Below, one piece after another: positions 55,343 to 63,557 of a stretch of 64,000 nt of DNA; positions within the stretch are counted from its first letter, which is position 1, and each line of letters begins with the position of its first letter. Both the position numbers and the translations under genes were made by a program. The DNA comes from Acinetobacter sp. SFB. GTDB lineage: Bacteria > Pseudomonadota > Gammaproteobacteria > Pseudomonadales > Moraxellaceae. The stretch lies in NCBI RefSeq assembly GCF_001647545.1, contig NZ_LSZH01000015.1, forward strand, positions 62,001 through 126,000. Direction: 5' to 3'. The notes under the pieces are model-generated. The model was not told where the DNA came from. It searched no databases and was given only the letters and a program-made list of their open reading frames with translations.

Positions 55343-56479
55343 TTAAGCTGACTTGGCTTGAACCCGTTGTTCTTGTTGCTGTTTTGCTTCAAGTTCCCGA
55401 ACCAGAGGCAATACCTTCGCACCGAAGTATTCAACTTCCTCAATAAAGTGTAAGAAGCCTGACAATACCAAGTCGACACCGACTGCTTTCAATTCCAGAA
55501 TACGCTGTGCAATTTGCTGTGGAGTTCCAATCAGATTGGTCTTAAAGCCATCGTTATACTGCACTAAATCTTCAAAAGTCGATTTTGCCCAGTTACCTTC
55601 ACCCTCTAATGTTGAAGCACCTGCTTCACGGCTAGCATCACCAAAAGCATTCACGGCTTGAATATTGGCTTTATCCACAATTTCTTGCAGAACGGATTGC
55701 GCTTCTTCTTCAGTTTCACGTGCAATAATGAACGCATTGACACCAATTTTGACACTGTGATTATTGCTTTTAGCCTTTTTGCGAATATCATCGACCTGCT
55801 TTTTGATTTCTTCAGGCGTGTTGCCATTGGTGAAGTACCAATCTGAAACACGTGAAGCCATATCACGTGCAGCACGCGAACTGCCACCTTGGAAGATTTC
55901 AATATGCGGTTTTTGCACCGGTTTTGGACTTAGGGTGTAATTCTTGAATTGATAATACTTGCCCTCAAAACTGAAATTATTTTGAGTCCAGACTCCTTTT
56001 AAAGAACGAATAAATTCTTCTGAACGGGCATAACGCTGATCGTGTTCTGGCCATTCTTCGCCAATCGCATCAAATTCACCGCGGAACCAGCCACTGACCA
56101 CATTAATGGCAATACGTCCATTGGTCAGATGGTCAATCGTTGCCAATTGTTTGGCAGCCAGTGCTGGTTTCCAAGGGCCGGGCAAAATCGCCGCAATTAC
56201 TTTTAAGCGTTCCGTTTTAGCCAAAATGCCATGACTGAAGCTTACTGACTCATGTTGATTTTCTGCGTTGTAGCCAGCAGTAAAACGAATCTGCGTCAGT
56301 GCATACTCAAAGCCACTTTTTTCGGCAGCTTGAGCCAGTCTTACATTGTACTCATAGCTCCAGTCGGTACGCTGTTCAATATTACTCACCACCAAGCCGC
56401 CGCTGACATTCGGTACCCAATAGGCAAATTTTATATGGTTGTCTTGCTGTACTTGTGGTTGTGCGGGTGGTTGGGACAT
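55343..56479 (-). CDS. sfnG: dimethylsulfone monooxygenase SfnG
   Basis: FMNH2-dependent luciferase-like enzyme that oxidises dimethylsulfone to methanesulfinate for sulfur supply. 378 residues. The N-terminal IKFAYWVPNVSGGLVVSNIEQRTDW is a strong SfnG signature. It is followed by the luciferase-fold segments QIRFTAGYNAENQHESVSFSHGILAKT, NVVSGWFRGEFDAIGEEW and EIFQGGSSRAARDMAS. The C-terminus is a Gln-rich tail (EAKQQQEQRVQ). msuE, 29 bases upstream, would provide the reduced flavin, so the two form an operon. Confidence 0.93.
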   Translation of the reverse strand: MSQPPAQPQVQQDNHIKFAYWVPNVSGGLVVSNIEQRTDWSYEYNVRLAQAAEKSGFEYALTQIRFTAGYNAENQHESVSFSHGILAKTERLKVIAAILPGPWKPALAAKQLATIDHLTNGRIAINVVSGWFRGEFDAIGEEWPEHDQRYARSEEFIRSLKGVWTQNNFSFEGKYYQFKNYTLSPKPVQKPHIEIFQGGSSRAARDMASRVSDWYFTNGNTPEEIKKQVDDIRKKAKSNNHSVKIGVNAFIIARETEEEAQSVLQEIVDKANIQAVNAFGDASREAGASTLEGEGNWAKSTFEDLVQYNDGFKTNLIGTPQQIAQRILELKAVGVDLVLSGFLHFIEEVEYFGAKVLPLVRELEAKQQQEQRVQAKSA

Positions 56480-56508
56480 ATCTAAACCCTCGAGGTGAAA
56501 GTCGCAGA

Positions 56509-57243
56509 TTAAGCGACTTGAGTCTTCGGTACTTTTTTACTGTGCAGGCGAGATTCTGCTGCATCTAGGCTTGGCACTGCCGCAGATGGAAGCACTTCTT
56601 CCTGCTCGATTTGTTTATTAATGCCCAAATTTTGGTTGGCTTGTTGGGTTTTTTCTTTCACCACTGCCGCACGTTGTCCTTTAGCCGGTGCCCATTCAAG
56701 GATAGGGAGTGCACGTGCCACTGCCAAAGTAATGCGGTCACGCAAGAATTCGCTGTGAATGCTGTATTCAGGAGTGAAATCGCGGTCGGTTGCATAAACA
56801 CCGATGGGCAAAGTTTGCGCCTGAAAGAAGCTAAACAATGGACGAAGTTGATGTTCAAGAACCAATGCATGACGTTCAGAACCACCCGAAGCTGCAAGCA
56901 GGACAGGAACATCCACCAATGCTGTTTGTTCTACAAAATCAAAGAAATGTTTAAATAGACCGGTAAATGATGCGCGGTACACTGGCGTACCTACAATTAA
57001 CGCATCTGCTGCTTCTACGGCAGCCAAATCATCCTGTACCCGTTGTGGTAATTGATTACGGTAGATCGCACCCCCCATCAATTGACCAATTTCGCTGAAT
57101 TTAATGAAATGGACATTAATCGGCGTGGCTTCACCCAGTTCGTCCAGAATCGCTTGAACCAAAGCTTCAGTTTTTGACGGGTTGTTCAAACCACCCGATA
57201 CAGCAACAATATTTAAGGGTTTTTGTGTATTTAAAATAGACAT
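56509..57243 (-). CDS. msuE: NADPH-dependent FMN reductase MsuE, with C-terminal extension
   Basis: 244 residues. The flavodoxin-like reductase occupies about residues 1-185: IVAVSGGLNNPSKTEALVQAIL (FMN phosphate loop), MGGAIYRNQLP, ALIVGTPVYRASFTGLFKHFFDFV and LLAASGGSERHALVLEHQLRPLFSFF. These match MsuE/SsuE reductases that feed FMNH2 to sulfonate and sulfone monooxygenases. About 60 extra residues follow, Gln/Lys/Glu-rich and probably disordered, which ordinary MsuE lacks. It is first gene of msuE-sfnG and divergent from crbR. Confidence 0.9.
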   Translation of the reverse strand: MSILNTQKPLNIVAVSGGLNNPSKTEALVQAILDELGEATPINVHFIKFSEIGQLMGGAIYRNQLPQRVQDDLAAVEAADALIVGTPVYRASFTGLFKHFFDFVEQTALVDVPVLLAASGGSERHALVLEHQLRPLFSFFQAQTLPIGVYATDRDFTPEYSIHSEFLRDRITLAVARALPILEWAPAKGQRAAVVKEKTQQANQNLGINKQIEQEEVLPSAAVPSLDAAESRLHSKKVPKTQVA

Positions 57244-57550
57244 TTTGGGATAACCTAAAACAATAAAATATCGGAATATGGTTATTAATCAGCACCTGCG
57301 ATAGCCTGTAAACTAAGCAAATACAGAAAAGTTATCTGATTTTGAGATATACAGAAAACTGTCATGAAGTAAGCTTTAAGGAAGCGTTAATTATTTGATT
57401 TATAGATTTATATTGATTCTTAATAAGTATTTTGCTTTATGCGATAAAATTTATATGAAAAAGTGATGAGGTTTAAACAAATTAAGAAAATACAGAGTTT
57501 TGCTAATTTCTTATTGCGAATATGAGTTTAAATGCAAAAATAGTGAGATC

Positions 57551-57579
57551 TTGCATATCCTTAAATGCGTGACTATGGT
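57551..57579 (+). promoter_or_regulatory. sigma-70 promoter of the LuxR-type regulator gene
   Basis: TTGCAT (57551-57556), a 17-base spacer, and TATGGT (57574-57579). It lies in the 368-base gap between msuE (-) and the regulator (+). The rest of that gap is AT-rich and shows no gene; no ACGACCAAAG-type box is seen in it. Confidence 0.5.
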
Positions 57580-57611
57580 TAGAATAGAAACCACTGTGCA
57601 CAAAATCCTTC

Positions 57612-58271
57612 ATGTCGCTTATGAATATTTTAATCGTTGATGACCATCCGTTGTTTCGTCATGCCTTAATTCAGGCCGTTCGTTACAGCTTACCGCAAGC
57701 TCAAATTCAAGAAACGGCTGCAGTAAATGAGTTGTATGAACGCTTAGATAACGGACCAGAACCGGATTTGGTCTTATTGGATTTAAATTTACCAGGCGCT
57801 TCGGGCTTTTCAGCTTTGGTTCATGTACGTGCACAATATCCTTCAATTCCGATCATTGTGGTTTCTGCACATGAAGAAACTTCAATTATTCAACGCGCGA
57901 TTGCGCATGGTGCAATGGGCTATATTCCTAAATCTGCCCATCCAAGCCATATTGGTGAGGCAATTCGCCAAGTGCTGGAAGGTGATATCTGGTTACCGCC
58001 AAACTTGCCTGCCAATCTGAATTTTGATCCACGTGCAGCAGATGAAACTGCACTGGCAGAACGTATTCAGTCGCTGACACCGCAACAATTCCGTGTATTG
58101 ATGATGGTGGCTGAAGGCCTACTGAATAAACAGATTGCTTATGAGCTTGATGTTTCTGAAGCAACCATTAAAGCGCATGTCACGGCTATTTTCCGTAAAT
58201 TGAATGTGCAAAACCGTACGCAAGCCGTATTGGCGATTAGTGCTTTAAATATTGAAGAAAAGAGAATGTGA
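57612..58271 (+). CDS. crbR: CrbR/ErdR-type LuxR-family response regulator
   Basis: 219 residues. The receiver domain shows ILIVDDHPLFRHAL and the phosphoacceptor Asp57 (LVLLDLNLPGASG), with VSAHEE and IPKSAHP as the Thr/Ser and Lys regions. A LuxR-type helix-turn-helix lies at about residues 150-210: LTPQQFRVLMMVAEGLLNKQIAYELDVSEATIKAHVTAIFRKLNVQNRTQAV. This matches CrbR/ErdR/AgmR-type regulators that activate acs in Vibrio and Pseudomonas. The matching hybrid kinase is one gene away on the other strand. Name given by family and context. Confidence 0.82.
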   Translation: MSLMNILIVDDHPLFRHALIQAVRYSLPQAQIQETAAVNELYERLDNGPEPDLVLLDLNLPGASGFSALVHVRAQYPSIPIIVVSAHEETSIIQRAIAHGAMGYIPKSAHPSHIGEAIRQVLEGDIWLPPNLPANLNFDPRAADETALAERIQSLTPQQFRVLMMVAEGLLNKQIAYELDVSEATIKAHVTAIFRKLNVQNRTQAVLAISALNIEEKRM

Positions 58272-58295
58272 TTTTCTAGACAGCACACTGAATGA

Positions 58296-58325
58296 AAAAA
58301 GGCACTTAATGAAAGTGCCTTTTTG
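58296..58325 (+). terminator. intrinsic terminator after crbR
   Basis: AAAAAGGCACTT against AAGTGCCTTTTT, a 12-bp stem with a short loop, 25 bases past the stop. Confidence 0.9.
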
Positions 58326-58368
58326 TTGTGAGCAGTGTTTTGAAATTCAAAGTATTGAGCGCTTTAGA

Positions 58369-59136
58369 TTAGGCGACATAGCTTTGTCTGGGCGTATGGT
58401 CGGTGCAAAATAGTGGATTTAATGCACATTGCAGATCATCAATTTGCTCTTGAGAAACGTAGGCTTTCTCTTTCAGGTATTCAGCCACACTGTCATCGCG
58501 CAAACTTAAAAATGCTGCATCATATACACCTAAATCGACAAATAGGGCCGCGGTTTCCAGGCTGTTAAAACGGTCTAAATAGACATCACTGCCATACAGC
58601 AGGAAAATATGATCTTCATTGGCATGGGCATTGACACCTAAGCGTTGTGCCAATTCCAAAGGTGGGGTTTTAATAAAAAGCAGATCCGACAATTCATCAA
58701 ACTGGGTGGTATCGAGCAGGTTCTCATCGGTTTTGACTTTTCCAAGCCATGCTTTAAACACCAGCACCGCACCCCCGCGCAATAACATGCTCCAAATCTG
58801 GTGACGTACTGGGTCGGTTAAGTCTTTAGACTCGGCTTTTAAGGATTCGATCAGCTTCTCTTCCTGTTCAGCGAGTCGATCAAATAGACCCAAACCTTGC
58901 GGTTTATAGGCGGCAGGGCTGAAAACATCAAAATTCAACTCATCGAATACTTGTAATGCCAGCGGAACAGCACTTTGATACAAGGTGTTGAGTGCCTGAA
59001 TGTGAGTATCTTTTAAGTGGCTGGGCTTAAATAATTCCGTCCATTGAATTTCAGGTAACAGGGCATTGACACCATATTGACGGTAAAATTGTTGCGATGG
59101 ATCTACGCCATAGCTTGCGGCTTCAGAAATGTTCAT
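58369..59136 (-). CDS. protein of unknown function
   Basis: 255 residues, no signal peptide, no membrane segment. I do not recognise a family. It is mainly helical and acidic, with segments such as LFDRLAEQEEKLIESLKAESKDLT, MLLRGGAVLVFKAWLGKVKTDENLL and AALFVDLGVYDAAFLSLRDDSVAEYLKEKAYVSQEQIDDL. The codon use looks like its neighbours and it is a clear long frame, so it is a real gene. It sits between the predicted acetate regulator and kinase genes, and an ACGACTAAAG sequence lies 128 bases upstream on the other strand. A role tied to acetate metabolism is only a guess. Confidence 0.7.
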   Translation of the reverse strand: MNISEAASYGVDPSQQFYRQYGVNALLPEIQWTELFKPSHLKDTHIQALNTLYQSAVPLALQVFDELNFDVFSPAAYKPQGLGLFDRLAEQEEKLIESLKAESKDLTDPVRHQIWSMLLRGGAVLVFKAWLGKVKTDENLLDTTQFDELSDLLFIKTPPLELAQRLGVNAHANEDHIFLLYGSDVYLDRFNSLETAALFVDLGVYDAAFLSLRDDSVAEYLKEKAYVSQEQIDDLQCALNPLFCTDHTPRQSYVA

Positions 59137-59499
59137 CTTAAACTCCTGTATTTTTCTATGATGATCAGTTTCTTGGGCAGACTTTTAATGTGCGTACTGA
59201 TAGAGCGATTAAACTGATCATTTGTTGCTCTCATATATGAGCCAGGAAAGCGACGAACGGAATACGACTAAAGTTATAGAGCGCAGTTTTATCAGAAAAA
59301 TACGTATTAATAATAATGTCTTGTAAAATTGTAACTAATTATACAAGTGTATATTTAAATTTTGATGTTCTTTGCCATAGAAAATATCGGGTTGGAGTTT
59401 TTGGTCAATCTAACAGCGCTTAAACGCAGACTTTTTGAACAGTTTGGCCTAGAGGAAAAATTAAAGAGCCAGTACGGGTAATTAGGGGTGTATTTATGT
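59137..59499. other. upstream region with long inverted repeat and box variant
   Basis: A perfect 11-bp inverted repeat, ATGATCAGTTT (59161-59171) and AAACTGATCAT (59211-59221), flanks 39 bases just upstream of the unknown gene. An acetate-box variant, ACGACTAAAG, lies at 59264-59273. The rest is AT-rich with no gene. Confidence 0.5.
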
Positions 59500-59535
59500 A
59501 AAAAAACGTCCATTTCAGCAAAGTGAAATGGACGT
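59500..59535 (-). terminator. intrinsic terminator of crbS
   Basis: On the minus strand, ACGTCCATTTCA/TGAAATGGACGT (12 bp, 6-base loop) followed by a T tract, about 20 bases past the kinase stop. Confidence 0.92.
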
Positions 59536-59554
59536 CTGATTTTACCATTCAGGT

Positions 59555-62500
59555 TTAATCACTGGAAATTTTTAATCCGGATAACCATGAACGAAGCGAT
59601 GCCGGTTTTAACGGTTTTTTCAGCAGCACAATATTCATTTCTTTCAAATATTGTGGAAGATCAGGATCAGAATCTGCAGTAATCAGCGCCACAGGAACCT
59701 GTTCCTGACGGTTTTCCTGAATGAAATCGAGACCGATTTTACCGTTATTCAAATGCTGGTCGACCAGCCATACCTGAATATTTTCTTGCTGAATCAGTGC
59801 TAGCGCCTGTTCAGGTTCAGTCGCTTTAAACACTTGATAGCCCCATTTGGTCAGCAAGGTCGACATGCCTTCCAGAATGGTTTCATCATTGTCCAAACAT
59901 AAAATTTTATAGGCTTTGCTTTTCAGTGGAATTGCCTGAACCGGTGTTGCCACCACTTTTGGCGCTTCTACAATCGGGACTTCAATCATGAAGCAAGAGC
60001 CTTTGCCATATTCGGAATAGACATGTACTGGATAGTCCAGCACGCTGGTCATGCGTTGTACAATGGCCAGGCCGAGCCCCAAACCTTGTTCACCCCAAGG
60101 TGAGGTATGACCGCAGCGCTCGAATTCCTGAAACAGCTTAATCCGTTGTTCTTCAGCAATCCCCGGACCGGTATCCCATACCCCAATCCGAATATGGTTG
60201 GGTTTTTCTGCAGAACGCAGCACACCGACAATCACGCGACCTTTGGCGGTATAACGTAAGGCATTGCTGACGAAGTTTTGAATAATACGGCGAATCCATT
60301 GCGGATCGGTATCAATCCAGAATTTCACATCATGTACACTGAATTTAATCCCGCGTTGCGCAGCAATCGATTTAAATTGCAGTTCTAGATCACTCAGTAA
60401 GTCATGCAGCGGATAAGATTGGCGTTTTGGCTGAATCGTACCGCCTTCCAGACGCGCAATATCCAGCAGGGCAGACAACATGCTTTCTGCACCATACAAG
60501 GCACGATCAAGCTGTTGTAGGGTCTTGCGGTCTTCATCGGACTGCACACTTTGTTCTAAAGCTGTACTGAACAAACGTGCAGCATGCATTGGCTGTAATA
60601 AGTCATGACTGGCCGCTGCAATAAAGCGACTTTTTGACATATTGGCCCGGTCAGCTTGTTCGCGTGCCAGTTGCTGCTCGGAAAGCGCATTGGCAAGCTG
60701 CTGGGTTCGATCCTGAACGCGTCCTTCTAGCACCGCTTCATTTTCACGGAACGCGGTAATATCGGCAAAAGTGGTGACGAAACCGCCGCCTTCAATCGGA
60801 TTGCCGCGCATCTGAATCACCCGGCCATCTTTACGAATCCGTTCAAATTCATGCGCACTTCCCATCGCCATCCAGTGAATCCGTTTCCGTACATGTTCTT
60901 CAACCGAACCCGGACCGCATTCACCGCGTTCTGCGTTATAGCGAATTAAATCTGCAATGGGACAACCGACATAGACAATGTCTTTTGGATAATCGAACAG
61001 TTTCAGGTATTGATTGTTCCAAGCCACCAGACACATATTTTCATCCACCACGCTGACCCCTTGGGTCATATGGTCAATCATGGTCATGATCAGGTTCTGG
61101 TTAAAACGCTGCCATTGTGAAGCTTGATCCAGAATATTTGCCACCTGACCCAAAGCTAAACCATTATTCACCATTGCAGTGGTGAGCAGAGTACGGGCAG
61201 AAGCTGAACCGATGGTACCGGCAAGATATTGCTCGGTGAAGCGCCACCACATGCCATTGGCACTGCTGTTTTCATTCAGAATGACATTGTTTTGCGCACA
61301 GAATTGACGGAAAGCTTGGGTCGTAGGACCTTCACCGGTAATCCGTTTGGCCAAGGCAATTAAATCTCCGACTTTCAGACGCGCCACATCATGATTAAGG
61401 TAGCTAATATCAGCCGAGCTGGTGTGTGCAGGCAAGGGCTTGGTTTCATAATAGAAGAAGCTTTCTGCCTGAATCTGTTCTGCAATACTGGGACGGAAAA
61501 TTCGAGAGACCCAAATATATAACAGGATATTCAGCCCTAAAGACCAAACTACGCCATGCGTCAGTGCGGCAAAAGACTGAAAACCGAGCAAAGCTTCTGG
61601 CCGTAACCAGTTAATTTCCAAAGGTCCCAGACTCAGGAATTGTTGGGTAAACTGGCTATATTCAGCAGGTAAGCTACGCAGTATGGTCGGTAACAGTAAG
61701 GTATAGGCCCATATTGCAAAGCCGGTAATCAGACCTGCATAAACCCCTTGTTTACTGCCGCCACGCCAGTACAGTCCACCAATCAGGGCAGGGGAGAATT
61801 GTGCCACTGCACTAAATGCCAGCAAGCCAAAAACAGAAAGTTGGTCGATGTCATTAAAGAAATGGAAGAACAGAAACCCCAGTAACATGACCGCTAAAAT
61901 ACAGACGCGACGGGTGAATTTCAGGACCAGAGGTAGACGTTTGTCGTGACGAGAAAGGATACCGGTGCGCCAGAGGGCGGGCATAATCAGGTCATTACTG
62001 AGCATAATCGACAAGGCGACTGATGACACCAGCAGCATACCGGTTGATGCGGAAAAACCGCCCAGAAAGGCCAAAAGTGTTAACCATTCCTGATTATAAC
62101 TGAGCGGCAAGGACAGAACGGCAACATCGGGAATGGCTAAATAGTGCGGTGCGGCATGTAATGCCCAGCTGGCAATTGGAATAATCGCGATGGTGGTCAG
62201 AATCAGATAAGTGGCAAACCAGCGACGTGCCCCACGAATATGTTTTTCATCGCGTAGTTCAACTACAGCCACATGGAATTGGCGCGGCAAACAAATGACC
62301 GCCAAGGCTGCCAATAGTGTTTGTACCCAAAACGTTTCCGGTACACCAAACAGTTGAACTTCTTTAAAGGAATCAGCTACATCACTTGAAATTTGTTTTA
62401 AATTTTCCGGAGAGTCAAACACAAAAAATAAGGCAACACAGAGCAAAGCAAACAGTTTAACAAAGGACTCAAATGCTACCGCCAACATTAAACCGCCATG

Positions 62501-63046
62501 CTGTTCGGTATTGGCTATTTGCCTTGTTCCAAAAATCATGGCCAAAATGGCCAATATCCCTGTTAAGAACAGCACGCCATTGGTGGTGCTTTCCATCCCC
62601 GAATCCTGCTGTAGAATTACTGCAGCACTTAAGGCAATCGCTCGGAGCTGCAGAGCCAAATAGGGAATAATCGCGATAACGGCAAGAATGGTGACCAGGG
62701 ACGCCAATGTCCCGCTTTTGCCATAACGGGCAGCAACAAAGTCGGCAATTGATGAAATTGCATGATGCTGACGCACTCGACCCAAGCGCCGCCAAATATC
62801 GTATCCAACCCCGACAAAGATTAAGGGCCCTAAATAAATTGGCAGGAAAATAATGCCTTCACGAACAGCGGCACCGGTCGCGCCATAGAATGTCCAGGAT
62901 GAACAGTACACCCCTAAAGTCAAACTAAAGAGTAGCATACGCCCACGAGTACTCAGCCGACTGGCATGTTTTTCCCCATAAAAAGCGCAGATAAAAAGTA
63001 ATGCGATATAGAGGGCAAGTACCCCTATGATGAGCCAGCTGTTCAT
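59555..63046 (-). CDS. crbS: CrbS/MxtR-type symporter-fused hybrid histidine kinase
   Basis: 1163 residues. Residues 1 to about 510 are a sodium:solute-symporter (SLC5, PutP-like) domain with about 12-13 helices. A linker (STAC-like, about 530-630) and a PAS domain (about 645-755, with MTQGVSVVDENMCLVAWNN) follow. The HisKA box is AAASHDLLQPMHAARLF (His near 813). The HATPase shows NFVSNALRYTAKGRVIVG, VWDTGPGIAEEQ and GLGLGLAIVQRM. A receiver ends the protein, with Asp near 1094 in WLVDQHLNNGKIGLDFI. This is the CrbS/MxtR architecture that senses acetate-related signals and controls acs. Confidence 0.93.
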   Translation of the reverse strand: MNSWLIIGVLALYIALLFICAFYGEKHASRLSTRGRMLLFSLTLGVYCSSWTFYGATGAAVREGIIFLPIYLGPLIFVGVGYDIWRRLGRVRQHHAISSIADFVAARYGKSGTLASLVTILAVIAIIPYLALQLRAIALSAAVILQQDSGMESTTNGVLFLTGILAILAMIFGTRQIANTEQHGGLMLAVAFESFVKLFALLCVALFFVFDSPENLKQISSDVADSFKEVQLFGVPETFWVQTLLAALAVICLPRQFHVAVVELRDEKHIRGARRWFATYLILTTIAIIPIASWALHAAPHYLAIPDVAVLSLPLSYNQEWLTLLAFLGGFSASTGMLLVSSVALSIMLSNDLIMPALWRTGILSRHDKRLPLVLKFTRRVCILAVMLLGFLFFHFFNDIDQLSVFGLLAFSAVAQFSPALIGGLYWRGGSKQGVYAGLITGFAIWAYTLLLPTILRSLPAEYSQFTQQFLSLGPLEINWLRPEALLGFQSFAALTHGVVWSLGLNILLYIWVSRIFRPSIAEQIQAESFFYYETKPLPAHTSSADISYLNHDVARLKVGDLIALAKRITGEGPTTQAFRQFCAQNNVILNENSSANGMWWRFTEQYLAGTIGSASARTLLTTAMVNNGLALGQVANILDQASQWQRFNQNLIMTMIDHMTQGVSVVDENMCLVAWNNQYLKLFDYPKDIVYVGCPIADLIRYNAERGECGPGSVEEHVRKRIHWMAMGSAHEFERIRKDGRVIQMRGNPIEGGGFVTTFADITAFRENEAVLEGRVQDRTQQLANALSEQQLAREQADRANMSKSRFIAAASHDLLQPMHAARLFSTALEQSVQSDEDRKTLQQLDRALYGAESMLSALLDIARLEGGTIQPKRQSYPLHDLLSDLELQFKSIAAQRGIKFSVHDVKFWIDTDPQWIRRIIQNFVSNALRYTAKGRVIVGVLRSAEKPNHIRIGVWDTGPGIAEEQRIKLFQEFERCGHTSPWGEQGLGLGLAIVQRMTSVLDYPVHVYSEYGKGSCFMIEVPIVEAPKVVATPVQAIPLKSKAYKILCLDNDETILEGMSTLLTKWGYQVFKATEPEQALALIQQENIQVWLVDQHLNNGKIGLDFIQENRQEQVPVALITADSDPDLPQYLKEMNIVLLKKPLKPASLRSWLSGLKISSD

Positions 63047-63121
63047 ATTGCCTACAGTGTAAAACTATAGCGTAATGATACCCCATCTGATAATCTCACG
63101 GTTTTAATTGATCATTTTTTA

Positions 63122-63131
63122 ACGACCAAAG
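63122..63131 (+). promoter_or_regulatory. candidate CrbR box upstream of yjcH-actP
   Basis: ACGACCAAAG, identical to the 10 bases in the acs promoter, 98 bases before the yjcH start (110 in acs). A -35-like TTACAA starts 6 bases after it, almost the same geometry as at acs. Confidence 0.55.
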
Positions 63132-63229
63132 TCTAAATTACAAGAACGTATGATTATTGTTACCTTGCGTTAGTAATAATTCGAATTAAAAAATAGTCAG
63201 CCCATGGCTGGGCTAAAAGGAGTGTGATT

Positions 63230-63556
63230 ATGGATGAAGTACAAGTAGATCGAATTCTACAAAATCCAAAGTTTAAGGAAATGGTTGCTAAAAAAAGTCG
63301 TCTGAGTTGGACGCTGACTGCAATCATGCTGTTTGTCTATGTTGGTTTCATGCTACTCGTCGGTTATAACAAAGAATTCCTAATGAGTTCTTTTGACGGT
63401 GGTGTGATTACTTGGGGTATACCACTGGGTCTAAGCATCATCGTATTGTCATTTGTACTCTGTGGTGTGTATTCCTATATTGCCAATAATAAGTTGGATC
63501 CATTGACACAAGATGCAATGCGAGAAGTAGAAGCAATTGCTAGAGGAAAGCAATAA
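63230..63556 (+). CDS. yjcH: DUF485 inner-membrane protein YjcH
   Basis: 108 residues from the ATG at 63230, preceded by AAAAGGAG at good spacing; an in-frame GTG two codons earlier is less likely. It has two membrane helices ([18 protein letters not shown] and [24 protein letters not shown]) and the DUF485 signatures [20 protein letters not shown] and YNKEFL. It accompanies actP in acs-yjcH-actP operons of enterobacteria. Here it starts the yjcH-actP pair, with one base between the genes. Confidence 0.93.
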   Translation: MDEVQVDRILQNPKFKEMVAKKSRLSWTLTAIMLFVYVGFMLLVGYNKEFLMSSFDGGVITWGIPLGLSIIVLSFVLCGVYSYIANNKLDPLTQDAMREVEAIARGKQ

Positions 63557-63557
63557 T

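Noticed and set aside
57244..57611. Sigma-54 promoter for msuE-sfnG
   Set aside because: In Pseudomonas sfn genes use sigma-54, but I find no TGGCAC-N5-TTGC pattern on the minus strand here.
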